From assembly GCF_011769525.1 (NCBI RefSeq), contig NZ_CP050440.1, forward strand, positions 310,001-374,000: 64,000 nucleotides of DNA. The letters are read 5' to 3'. Shown one piece after another: positions 26,034 through 35,242 of the stretch. This stretch comes from Tolypothrix sp. PCC 7910. Its GTDB lineage: Bacteria; Cyanobacteriota; Cyanobacteriia; Cyanobacteriales; Nostocaceae. Positions within the stretch are counted from its first letter, which is position 1, and every line of letters begins with the position of its first letter. Below the pieces are notes generated by a model, which saw only the letters and a program-made list of their open reading frames with translations, was not told where the DNA came from and did no database searches. The translations under genes were made by a program, and so were the position numbers.

Positions 26034-29000
26034 TTACGTATTCTGCAACTTACGAGAAGCAAGATATTGATACATTTGCCAACGGGTATTGACATCTGCT
26101 TGGGCTTCTTCAAATAAGTGCTTGGCTGCTTCTGGGTGACTCTTGGTTAACATCTTGAAGCGATTTTCTGAGTTCATGTATTCTTCAATTGGTAACTTGG
26201 GAGTGCGAGAGTCAAGCTGGAGTGGGTTGTCCCCTTGCTTAATGCGGTCTGGGTTATACCGATATAGCAACCATTCGCCGGATTCGACGGCGGCTTTTTG
26301 ATGGTGTAAGCCTGTGGTCATGTCGATACCGTGGGCGATGCAATGGCTGTAGGCAAGAATTATCGATGGCCCTTCGTAGGCTTCGGCTTCTAGGAAGGCT
26401 TTAAGGGTGTGTTCGTCTCTTGCGCCTAGAGCAACGCTGGCAATATAAACGTTACCGTAGGTCATGGCCATTAAGCCTAGGTCTTTTTTGGCTGCGGCTT
26501 TACCGCCAGAGGCAAATTTGGCGATCGCAGCTCTGGGTGTAGCTTTGGAGTTTTGTCCGCCAGTATTAGAATAAACTTCTGTGTCCAGAATGAGAATATT
26601 GACGTTGCGGCCGCTGGCGATGACGTGATCTAAGCCGCCAAAGCCGATGTCATAACCCCAACCATCACCACCGATAATCCAAACACTCTTTCTAACTAAA
26701 TAATCAGCAACGAATTTCAGCGATTTCAGATTCCGAGCGATCGCATCTTCTTCATTGAAAGCGGCGGGAAACTCCATCCCCTTGTGGGTGGACGAGGTTG
26801 TTCTCCCCGCCGCTTGGGGCATAGGGCATAGGGCATTGGTATGTTCTTTCCCATGCCCCATGCCCAATTCCCAATGCCCAAAAACTTCATCCCCTTGTGG
26901 GTGGAGTTTTTCATCTTCTCCGGTTTGGGCTGCAAGTAGTTCATCTACCCGTTGCTTGAGTAGGGCGACGCGTTCCCGTTGTTCGACTATGTCAGCTTCG
27001 TCTTTTTGCCGGGCGTTGACAATACTACTAGCGAGATTGTCGCCTAGTTGTGGTGTCAGTTGTTTGACTAATTCGGTGGCAAATTCTGCCTGTTTATCCA
27101 GGGAAATGCGGAAACCCATGCCGAATTCGGCGTTATCTTCAAATAGCGAGTTACACCAAGCCGGGCCTCTTCCTTCGGCGTTAGTTGTCCAAGGGGTAGT
27201 CGGTAAGTTACCGCCGTAAATCGAAGAACAACCTGTGGCGTTAGCCACAATCATGCGATCGCCAAACAATTGGGTAGCTAATTTTACATAAGCTGTTTCG
27301 CCACAACCAGCACAAGCACCAGAGAACTCAAATAAGGGTTCTTGCATTTGCTGCTGGTTAATATGGGAGACTTTCAGGTGCAGTCTGTCAGGATTGGGAA
27401 GATTGAGGAAGAAATCCCAATTTTCTCTTTCTGCATCTCGTAATGGCAATTGCGCTGCCATATTCAAGGCTTTGCGGTTTGGTTCGGCTTTATTCTTGGC
27501 TGGGCAAATATCTACGCAAACACCGCAACCTGTACAGTCTTCTGGTGCTACTTGGAGAGTATATTGCAACCCATGCCAATCGCGGTCTTTAGGATTGGTA
27601 CTCTTGAAAGTTGGCGGGGCATTGGTTAACAGTTCGGGTTCGTAAACTTTACCACGAATTGCACTATGGGGGCAGACCATGATGCATTTAGCGCACTGGA
27701 CGCAGACATCATAATCCCAAACCGGAATGTCTTTGGCAATGTTGCGTTTTTCCCATTTCGCCGTACCTGTAGGATATGTACCATCGGCTGGTAAAGCACT
27801 CACAGGTAAGTCATCGCCTGCACGGGCAATCATTTTACCTAAAACATCATGGACAAATGCAGGTGCTTTATCGGGGATTGGGTATGGGGGACTGGGGATT
27901 GGGGACTGGGGATTGGGGACTGGGAATTGTTCTGTGGGAGTTATATTCAGTTGATGCAGGTTATCTAATGCCATATCAACGGCGTTGATATTTTTTTGGA
28001 CAACTTCGTCGCCCTTCTTACCATAAGTCTTGCGAATCGCCTTTTTAATTGCTGCGATCGCTTCGTCTTTGGGTAATACACCCGATAAGGCAAAGAAACA
28101 AACTTGCATTACCGTGTTAATATGTCCAGCCATCCCCGCAGCACGAGCAACTTGATAACCATTAATTACATAAACTTTCAGTTGCTTTTGGATAATTTGC
28201 TCTTGGACAAACAGTGGTAAATGCTGCCAAACTTCTTCTTGAGAATAGAGCGAATTAATCAAGAATGTGCCACCAGGGACAATATCTTGCAGCATGGAGA
28301 ATTTATCAATGAAATCCCATTGATGACAAGCAAGAAAGTTAGCTTTGGTAATTAAATATGTCGAGTGAATTGGTTGCGGCCCAAAACGGAGGTGAGAAAC
28401 CGTAACAGAACCAGATTTTTTAGAATCGTAAACGAAATAACCTTGAGCGTAATTGTTTGTTTCTTCTCCAATAATTTTGATGGAGTTTTTGTTAGCACCT
28501 ACAGTACCGTCTGCGCCTAAACCATAAAAAATAGCTCTAACTATATTGTCTGCTTCAATATTAAAATCATGGTCATACTCTAAGCTGGTGTGGCTGACAT
28601 CATCGTTGATCCCCACGGTGAAATGATTTTTCGGTTCAGCTAGAGCCAGGTTATCAAACACAGCTTTAATCATCGCTGGTGTGAATTCTTTGGATGATAA
28701 TCCATAACGACCACCAACAATTGATTTTAGATGAGGAATGTAGGCTGTATGATTACCTTCTTGGATAGCAGCAACCACATCTAAATACAGCGGTTCGCCA
28801 GATGCGCCGGGTTCTTTTGTGCGGTCTAAAACGGCGATGGTACGGGTAGTTGCGGGTAAAGCTTCAACAAATCTATTAGTATCAAATGGGCGATACAATC
28901 TAACTTTTAATACCCCAACTTTCTCGCCTAAGCTAGTTAAATAATCTACCGTTTCATGGGCTGCCTCACAACCAGAACCCATGAGGACAATCACTCTTTC

Positions 29001-29810
29001 AGCTTCGGGATCGCCGTGATAATCAAAGAGTTTGTATTGTCGTCCAGTCAGTTTGGCAAATTGATCCATCGCCTTTTGGGTGATGTCTGGACAAGCTGAA
29101 TAATAAGGGTTAACGGTTTCGCGGCTTTGGAAGTAAACGTCAGGGTTTTGGGCTGTACCACGTAACACAGGCCTATCGGGAGTCATCGCCCGCGCCCGAT
29201 GAGCAAAGATGAATTCTTCGGGGATGTGCGATCGCAACTCTTCGTGAGATAATGTTTCAACTTTATCTACTTCATGAGAGGTGCGGAAGCCATCAAAAAA
29301 GTGTAAGAAAGGTATACGAGATTCTAAAGTTGCACGTGTAGAGATTGCCGCAAAATCATAAGCTTCTTGTACTGATGCCGAACACAGCATCGCAAAACCT
29401 GTGGCACGCGCTGCCATCACATCACTATGATCGCCGAAAATAGATAGACCTTGAGTAGCTAGCGATCGCGCTGAAACATGAAATACTGTAGGTGTTAATT
29501 CACCAGCAATTTTGTACATATTGGGGATCATTAACAACAATCCCTGAGATGCGGTAAATGTCGTTGTTAGCGAACCTGTTTGCAAAGCACCATGTACTGC
29601 ACCTGCAACGCCAGCTTCACTCTGCATCTCCACAACTGTAGGTACAGTTCCCCAGATGTTAGGTTTACCTTCGCTAGCCCATGTATCCGACCACTCAGCC
29701 ATGTTAGAAGAAGGCGTAATCGGGTAAATAGCAATAACTTCATTTACACGATAAGCCACTTGGGCTACAGCCTCATTGCCATCTATAGTGGCAAATATTT
29801 TTGTCTTCAT
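26034..29810 (-). CDS. nifJ: Pyruvate:ferredoxin (flavodoxin) oxidoreductase
   Basis: NifJ oxidises pyruvate with CoA to acetyl-CoA and CO2 and passes electrons to ferredoxin or flavodoxin, supporting nitrogenase and fermentation in cyanobacteria. The 1,258-residue chain has the single-chain PFOR order: an N-terminal pyruvate-binding domain (DGNEAVAQVAYRVNEVIAIYPITPSS), a gamma domain near residues 415-600 (GLGADGTVGANKNSIKII), two 4Fe-4S motifs (CVQCAKCIMVCPHSAI and CTGCGVCVDICPAKN), and a C-terminal thiamine diphosphate domain (GACAGCGETAY, GGDGWGYDIGFGGLDHV). It is about 60 residues longer than usual because two repeat-derived stretches are inserted in frame, near residues 623-650 and 970-1013. 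The ATG at 29810 is the natural family start. Confidence 0.95.
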   Translation of the reverse strand: MKTKIFATIDGNEAVAQVAYRVNEVIAIYPITPSSNMAEWSDTWASEGKPNIWGTVPTVVEMQSEAGVAGAVHGALQTGSLTTTFTASQGLLLMIPNMYKIAGELTPTVFHVSARSLATQGLSIFGDHSDVMAARATGFAMLCSASVQEAYDFAAISTRATLESRIPFLHFFDGFRTSHEVDKVETLSHEELRSHIPEEFIFAHRARAMTPDRPVLRGTAQNPDVYFQSRETVNPYYSACPDITQKAMDQFAKLTGRQYKLFDYHGDPEAERVIVLMGSGCEAAHETVDYLTSLGEKVGVLKVRLYRPFDTNRFVEALPATTRTIAVLDRTKEPGASGEPLYLDVVAAIQEGNHTAYIPHLKSIVGGRYGLSSKEFTPAMIKAVFDNLALAEPKNHFTVGINDDVSHTSLEYDHDFNIEADNIVRAIFYGLGADGTVGANKNSIKIIGEETNNYAQGYFVYDSKKSGSVTVSHLRFGPQPIHSTYLITKANFLACHQWDFIDKFSMLQDIVPGGTFLINSLYSQEEVWQHLPLFVQEQIIQKQLKVYVINGYQVARAAGMAGHINTVMQVCFFALSGVLPKDEAIAAIKKAIRKTYGKKGDEVVQKNINAVDMALDNLHQLNITPTEQFPVPNPQSPIPSPPYPIPDKAPAFVHDVLGKMIARAGDDLPVSALPADGTYPTGTAKWEKRNIAKDIPVWDYDVCVQCAKCIMVCPHSAIRGKVYEPELLTNAPPTFKSTNPKDRDWHGLQYTLQVAPEDCTGCGVCVDICPAKNKAEPNRKALNMAAQLPLRDAERENWDFFLNLPNPDRLHLKVSHINQQQMQEPLFEFSGACAGCGETAYVKLATQLFGDRMIVANATGCSSIYGGNLPTTPWTTNAEGRGPAWCNSLFEDNAEFGMGFRISLDKQAEFATELVKQLTPQLGDNLASSIVNARQKDEADIVEQRERVALLKQRVDELLAAQTGEDEKLHPQGDEVFGHWELGMGHGKEHTNALCPMPQAAGRTTSSTHKGMEFPAAFNEEDAIARNLKSLKFVADYLVRKSVWIIGGDGWGYDIGFGGLDHVIASGRNVNILILDTEVYSNTGGQNSKATPRAAIAKFASGGKAAAKKDLGLMAMTYGNVYIASVALGARDEHTLKAFLEAEAYEGPSIILAYSHCIAHGIDMTTGLHHQKAAVESGEWLLYRYNPDRIKQGDNPLQLDSRTPKLPIEEYMNSENRFKMLTKSHPEAAKHLFEEAQADVNTRWQMYQYLASRKLQNT
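26774..26905. repeat. Repeat insertion 2 within nifJ
   Basis: A direct duplication, CATCCCCTTGTGGGTGGA at 26775-26792 and 26888-26905, brackets GGGCATA/GCCCAATG tandem heptamers. It is read in frame as low-complexity sequence (GHWELGMGHGKEHTN and similar) between the last linker and the thiamine diphosphate domain of NifJ. Confidence 0.75.
27866..27935. repeat. Repeat insertion 1 within nifJ (GGGGACT/GGGGATT heptamers)
   Basis: Tandem GGGGATT/GGGGACT heptamers read in frame on the reverse strand as a proline-rich stretch (FPVPNPQSPIPSPPYPIPD). It falls in the linker just before the KAPAFVHDVLGKMIA segment that leads to the ferredoxin-like domain. Confidence 0.8.
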
Positions 29811-30477
29811 AATTGGTTTAACCTTTACCAGTTTGCGAACCCTATCAAAGCCTGACCTTCACTGCGCTGAAACTACAAATGTAAAATTCAACAAACAAGA
29901 AGGGTAGCAAAACAGCGAATTTGAGTTTTTTCATTCACGCTTGCACAGGTAGCCTTTCTAGCTGCTGCACTTTGAAGTTAACAACAAAGGTTGAGGAACT
30001 TGTGAGGAAGATATAGCAAAAATGGAAGAGCAATCTCCGTAAATTTAACGAGAACATCAAGCTTTGACTCCAGCCGATGCAATACCGTTCAGACAAATCA
30101 ATTGACGTTTAAATCTTGTAGAGACGCGATTCATCGCGTCTTCCCAAACCCAAAATCATCACGAAAAATTCCTACCCGAACCCAACACTTGTCGGTTAAG
30201 GGGAAAAGGGGCAAGAAAAAACCTTTAACCCTTACCCTTTCACCTTTTCCCCCAACTAAATTCCGAGTTGAAAATTCCTAACCGAACCGTATTGACAGCC
30301 GATGGACGAAATGCGATCGCTTCCTTGGCGTAACGCACACTCTTGATATAACAGCGTTTTTCCAGTAAACAGACCAGATAGCAGTAGAGGCACGACACCA
30401 AAAAGATTATTCTATGTACTAGAAAATTATCGATGCCGTACCCTGCTTTAAATCCAAACTAACCCTGAAGAGAATTG
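29811..30477. other. Upstream region of nifJ with dispersed palindrome
   Basis: 667 bases without a gene. At 30092-30142 is a 51-base dispersed repeat ending in the GAGACGCGATTCATCGCGTC hairpin; a copy with two differences lies at 51101-51151. A further pair of similar segments (TTCCTACCCGAACC near 30168 and TTCCTAACCGAACC near 30275) brackets a GGGGAAAAGGGG/CCCTTTTCC-type stretch. The nifJ promoter should be close to 29811-29950 on the reverse strand, but no clear nif or NtcA-type box was recognised. Confidence 0.5.
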
Positions 30478-32583
30478 TTAAGCTGTCGCCGCTAAACCAT
30501 TGTGTTTCAGCAAAGGTGCAGTACTTGGTTCGCGTCCCCGGAAGGTTTTAAATACTTCCATTGGATGCTTGCTACCACCCAGCGCCAGAACTGTATCACG
30601 GTAGCGTTTACCTGTAGCTTTAATGGCAGCCTCGTCTTCGAGTCCGGCTTCTTCAAAAGCAGCGAAAGCATCAGCACTCAGGACTTCTGCCCATTTGTAG
30701 CTGTAGTAACCTGCCGCATAACCACCGCCAAAAATATGCCCAAACGCACACAAGAAAGCATCTTCTGGTAATGGGGGTATAACGGTGGTAGTTTTGGCAA
30801 TGCGCTGGCGGACATCGGCGGGAGTTTCCGCGCCACCAGGACGATAGCGAGAGTGGAGTTCTATATCTACGCTGCTAAAGTGAAGTTGCCGCAACATCCC
30901 ACTACCACTCATATAATTACGGGCTGCGATCAGCTTTTGGTAATAATGCTCTGGTAGTGGTTCACCTGTTTCATAATGCTTCGCCATACCAAACAAGGTG
31001 GGGCGTTCGTAACACCAATTTTCCATGAATTGGCTGGGTAGTTCGACTGCATCCCACTCAACGTTATTTATACCAGCCGCACCTGTATAATCTACCTTAG
31101 TGAGCATATGCTGTAAACCATGTCCAAACTCGTGGAATAAAGTTTCCACTTCATTGAATGTCATTAAGCTGGGCTTGCCATCAATGGGGGGAGTTTGGTT
31201 ACAGACTAAATATGCTACAGGTAGGCGAATGCTGCTGCTACCATTTTCTGTAGTTCTACCACGATTAATGCAGATATCCATCCAAGCACCTCCGCGCTTT
31301 TCAGCGGGGCGGCTGTAGGGATCTAAGTAGAAATAAGCTATGGGCGCGCCTGTTTCATCTGCTATTTGGAAATAACGCACATCCTCCTGCCATACTGGGG
31401 CTTGACCATCGGCAGGAGTGACGGTAACGCCAAATAAGCGATTAACTAAGCCAAATAAGCCATCGAGGACTTGGGGAAGGGGGAAGTAAGGGCGTAATTC
31501 TTCCGCAGTAAAGGAGAATTTTTCTTCTCGCTGACGTTCCGCCCAGAAGCTAATATCCCAGTGTTTTAAATCTTCCGCTTCTTTCGTGCCTTTGGAGGCT
31601 GCAAAGGCTTTGAGTTCTGCTAAATCTTTGACGGCTGCATCATAACTAACGCGACGCAGTTCTTCTAACAGCGCTTCCACTGCTTCGACATTAGGAGCCA
31701 TTTTACTAGCTAGGCTCAACTCAGCAAAGTTGCTAAACCCTAGTAACCCGGCTAATTCTTGGCGTAATTCTAATATGCGGTCAATGAGGGGATTATTATC
31801 TAACTCGCCGGATGCAGCACGACTAATAAAAGCTTTGTACAGCTGTTCGCGCAAATCCCGACGGGTGCTGTGCTGCATGAAGGGGCCGTAACTAGGGAAA
31901 TCTAAGGTGATGCGCCAGGGGCCGTTTTCTGGTGTGGCATTTTCTTCCCCAGCAGCACGGGCAGCTTGGGCTGCTAAACTAAGTAAGCTTTGGGGTAAGC
32001 CGTCAATTTCTTCTTTAGTAGTGAGGGTGATGCTAAAGGCTTTAGTAGCATCGAGTACATGGTTAGAGAACTTAGTCGAAAGTTCTGCTAACTCCATTTG
32101 AATGGCGTTGAAACGTTCCTTTGGTTCTCCTTCTAAGCCCACACCGGAAAGTTCTGCATCCCGAATTGCAGCTTCCACAATTCTCTGCTGGGCTGATTCT
32201 AAGCTGTTCCAAGCATCACTAGCACGCAGAGCCTTAAAAGCATTGTAGAGAGGTCGGCTTTGACCCAGTTTGGTGATAAATTGCACCACATCTGGTTGCA
32301 CAGCTTCATAAGCTTCCCGTAGTTCTGGGCTATTCTTGACACCCATTAAATGGTTGACTACACCCCAACTCCAAGACAGCTTATCTGAAATTTTGTCTAA
32401 GGGTTCTACTAAACCACTCCAAGTAGGCTGTACATTGTTTTCTAAAGTGGTAAGCTCGGTATCAAGTTCTGTTAACAGTTCCTTGAAGGCTGGGATTACT
32501 TGCTCGGCTTTGATTTCCGCAAAGGGAGGTAAGCCAGCGCCCTTGAGTAGGGGATTCTGAGAAAGAGTAGCACTTTGAGTCAT
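30478..32583 (-). CDS. prlC: M3 family oligopeptidase A-like zinc metallopeptidase
   Basis: A cytoplasmic thimet-oligopeptidase-type zinc peptidase that cleaves short peptides and signal-peptide fragments. The 701-residue product has normal family length. The zinc motif lies in [14 protein letters not shown] at about residues 483-496 (HEFGH, with the distal glutamate expected in the following helix), and the M3 blocks [18 protein letters not shown] and [21 protein letters not shown]-like ([14 protein letters not shown]) are present near 415-430 and 610-625. The ATG at 32583 starts [13 protein letters not shown], the usual cyanobacterial N-terminus; an upstream TTG at 32616 is less likely. The gene stands alone on this strand. 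Confidence 0.9.
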   Translation of the reverse strand: [701 protein letters not shown]

Positions 32584-32772
32584 GGTTGTGTGTGAGATGC
32601 GATCGCTCTTGGTCAATTATGATTTTTGTTTATATTCTTCTAATGTAGCGATCGCAGTGCTTTTTCGCTGCACATTGGCGTAATTGGGACTTCCTTGTGC
32701 TTTTGTTGCTCAGAATTTGCCCACAGTGCGATCGCACTATGGGCTTGGTAGATGCATTAATTTGATAACAAT

Positions 32773-33630
32773 TTATACTTGTGTGGTGCTTTGAGCCGGA
32801 GGCATAATTACTTTTTTAGCTAAACCTAATGTCTTGAGAAGATGGATACTCCACCAAGTAATATCGACTTCCCACCAAGAAAATCCCGATTTTGCTACAT
32901 GGGGATAAGTATGATGGTTGTTATGCCAGCCTTCACCATAGGTCACAATTGATACCCACCAAAGGTTGCGTGCGTCGTCAGTTGCATCGAAGGAACGATA
33001 ACCCCATTTGTGGGTTGCTGAGTTGACAAACCAAGTAGAATGCCAAAGCAACACTGAGCGCAGAAACATTCCATAGATGACAAAAGACCAACCACCCAAA
33101 GCATATAGCAAAATACCCAAAGGAATTTGCAATAACAAGAAGTAACGGTCTAACCAACGATAAAAGGGTTGACGCGCTAAATCAGGCGCATACTTTTGAT
33201 AGACTTCGTAATCAAAAAACTCGTTACGGGGGTAGAAAATCCACAACATATGACTCCACCAAAACCCACGCTTGGCAGAGTAGGGATCAAGATTGATATC
33301 TTCAGTGTGGGCGTGATGTTGGCGGTGTCCACCCACCCAGAAAATCGGCCCGCCTTGTAATGCTAAAGCACCAATAATTGCGATCGCATATTCTAACCAC
33401 TTCGGTACTTGAAAGCTGCGATGGCTGAGTAGCCGATGATAGCCTAAACAAATCCCAATGCTTCCGAACAACCAGTGCAGAAACAGCATTGTACTTAATG
33501 CTGACCAGGAGAAAAACCAAGGAGCTAGTAAAGCTAAGGCATGAAATGTGCCAAAGAATACTACGTTCGTCCAACTGAGGCGGAGTGACGTTTGTTGCTC
33601 AGGGGCGAACGCCAGCGATTTTGCAGCCAT
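32773..33630 (-). CDS. desC: Acyl-lipid delta-9-type fatty acid desaturase
   Basis: A 285-residue membrane di-iron desaturase that introduces the first double bond into acyl chains of membrane glycerolipids, using ferredoxin. The three histidine boxes are intact: HRLLSH near residues 63-68, HRQHH near 100-104 and HNNHH near 235-239 (EGWHNNHHTYPHVA). Hydrophobic pairs flank them (TMLFLHWLFGSIGICLGYH; YAIAIIGALALQG; FLLLQIPLGILLYALGGWSFVIYGMF). Length and boxes match the DesC group of Nostocales, which often have two or more desC genes, so this may be desC1 or a paralogue. It is divergent from the TetR-type gene at 33842, a plausible regulator. Confidence 0.88.
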   Translation of the reverse strand: MAAKSLAFAPEQQTSLRLSWTNVVFFGTFHALALLAPWFFSWSALSTMLFLHWLFGSIGICLGYHRLLSHRSFQVPKWLEYAIAIIGALALQGGPIFWVGGHRQHHAHTEDINLDPYSAKRGFWWSHMLWIFYPRNEFFDYEVYQKYAPDLARQPFYRWLDRYFLLLQIPLGILLYALGGWSFVIYGMFLRSVLLWHSTWFVNSATHKWGYRSFDATDDARNLWWVSIVTYGEGWHNNHHTYPHVAKSGFSWWEVDITWWSIHLLKTLGLAKKVIMPPAQSTTQV

Positions 33631-33812
33631 AAAAATTCCTGTTGATGAATGATGAAGCGATCTGCTGTGTCACGGATGTACTCTTGCATTGGGTGTATTT
33701 GGCTATTACACTTCACAACCTACAAGGAATCTACCCGTTCTGTATCAAGGTGTTACAGTAAAGTAGAGCAAGTATCACTTACATTTGTTATCCTAACAAC
33801 TCTGAAAATTAT

Positions 33813-33831
33813 ATGCAAGTAGTACTTGCAT
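33813..33831. promoter_or_regulatory. Perfect 9-bp-arm palindrome, candidate TetR operator
   Basis: ATGCAAGTA-G-TACTTGCAT, a perfect palindrome apart from its central base, ends 10 bases before the TetR start codon and lies in the 211-base gap shared with the divergent desaturase gene. Size, symmetry and position fit an operator bound by a TetR dimer, controlling its own gene and perhaps the desaturase. A related half-repeat (TGCAAGTG..ACTTGCTTGCA) occurs inside the coding region near 34108-34128. Confidence 0.55.
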
Positions 33832-33841
33832 TAGTGCTTTT

Positions 33842-35071
33842 ATGGCATCTCCCACCCATTCAGCTCGTCAACGTCTGATTCAAGCAGCACTGGAACTATT
33901 TACTGCTCAAGGAGTCAGCGGTACGACAACTCGCCAAATTGCAGAAAAAGCAGAAGTGAACGAAGTCACCTTATTTCGGCATTTTGGTAATAAGCATGGA
34001 CTGCTGTTAGCGGTTTTAGAAGAATCTGCTGTGTTCAAAAATCTAGGGGAATCTTTGGTACGCCGGGCCAGTCCTCCTGGTAGTGTCTATCAAGCCCTGA
34101 AAGACTATGCAAGTGAAAACTTGCTTGCATTAGAACGAGTCCCAGAGTTAGTTAGGTCTGTTGTTGGTGAAGCTGACCAATACCCGGCAGAAAATCGCCG
34201 CGCCTTGGGGAAGGGATTAACAGAAGCTAACCGCTATGTAGCCCAGTATTTAGCTACAGTAATTGAGCAAGGGCATTTAAATACCTATCTGCCGGCAGAA
34301 AAATTAGCTAGTATGCTGAATGGAATGCTTTTGGGATATGCCGTCATTGAATTTACTAGCGAATTTCATGAACTTTGGGACGATAGGGATGATTTTTTAG
34401 AAACCTTGGTGGAATTGTTTTTACGGGGTGCGATGTCACCCTCACCAGATTTAGCAATCAATAATCCCACAGAAATTAGCGTGACTATAGAGGTAGCTGA
34501 TTTACCTGCTAGTTTAGTTCACGAAATTTTCCGCCAAGCCAGGAAAGCGGGAATCCAAGATTATGCCTTAGCGTATGTCTTATTTGGTGCTGGTTTATCT
34601 GCCAAAGAAATAGTCAACTTACAGCGATCGCATCAAATTTATGACGATCAAGGACACTTTTTACAAATTACTACTCCGGGATTAGTCCGCCAAGTACCTG
34701 TAAATCAGTGGATTATGGGCAAACACTATGGCTCCTATACGAACAATCCCTTAATTAAATGGCTGAAAAGTCGTAAAGACAGTCAAACAGCTATGTTTCT
34801 TAATAATCTTGGAGAACCAATCTCCGATGCAGAAATTCACAATAGCTGGCAAACCTGGATTCAGGGAATGTTAACACCCCAAGGACACCCCCCAGCGATC
34901 GCCCAAGCACAACATACCTGGCGCGTAGAAATGTTAATGCGAGGCATGACTTTAGAAAATTTGAGTATTCTTACAGGTTGCGATCGCACTCAACTGCAAC
35001 CTTATGCACGCAGATCCCGAGAAAAAGCCGCACTAGAACAAGCTACAAGATTAGATCATAAACCGATATGA
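33842..35071 (+). CDS. TetR-type regulator fused to a degenerate tyrosine-recombinase-like domain
   Basis: A 409-residue protein. Residues about 8-57 form a TetR helix-turn-helix (ARQRLIQAALELFTAQGVSG, TTRQIAEKAEVNEVTLFRHFGNKHGLLLAVL), followed by a helical TetR ligand domain to about 200. The second half follows the layout of a phage integrase catalytic domain: ALAYVLFGAGLSAKEIVNLQRS resembles the tGLRisEllaLrw block, and AQHTWRVEMLMRG...LSILTGCDRTQLQPYAR resembles the LRHTFATxLLxRG...LGH...Y block. The catalytic arginines read as serine and glutamine and the second histidine as cysteine, while the terminal tyrosine remains, so strand cleavage is unlikely. The domain may serve DNA binding or dimerisation. 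The fold assignment of the second half is inference. Confidence 0.7.
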   Translation: MASPTHSARQRLIQAALELFTAQGVSGTTTRQIAEKAEVNEVTLFRHFGNKHGLLLAVLEESAVFKNLGESLVRRASPPGSVYQALKDYASENLLALERVPELVRSVVGEADQYPAENRRALGKGLTEANRYVAQYLATVIEQGHLNTYLPAEKLASMLNGMLLGYAVIEFTSEFHELWDDRDDFLETLVELFLRGAMSPSPDLAINNPTEISVTIEVADLPASLVHEIFRQARKAGIQDYALAYVLFGAGLSAKEIVNLQRSHQIYDDQGHFLQITTPGLVRQVPVNQWIMGKHYGSYTNNPLIKWLKSRKDSQTAMFLNNLGEPISDAEIHNSWQTWIQGMLTPQGHPPAIAQAQHTWRVEMLMRGMTLENLSILTGCDRTQLQPYARRSREKAALEQATRLDHKPI

Positions 35072-35082
35072 GGGTTTGTCAT

Positions 35083-35200
35083 TGGGTAATTGGTAATTGG
35101 TAATTGGTAATTGGTAATCGGTAATTGGTAATTGGTAATAATAATTTCCCTTTTTTCCTTTTCCCCTTTCCCCCCTCATCCCCAGTCCCCAATCCCAAAT
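35083..35200. repeat. TAATTGG tandem heptamers between TetR fusion and GTPase
   Basis: About seven TAATTGG units at 35089-35140, then CCCCTTT/CCCCAGT-type repeats at about 35160-35200. Non-coding. Confidence 0.85.
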
Positions 35201-35242
35201 CCCCATTAAGATAAAAAAACATCCGCCTACTGAATACTCACC

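Noticed and set aside
26726-27250. Several short frames on both strands within nifJ
   Set aside because: Shadows of the nifJ coding frame and of its repeat insertion.
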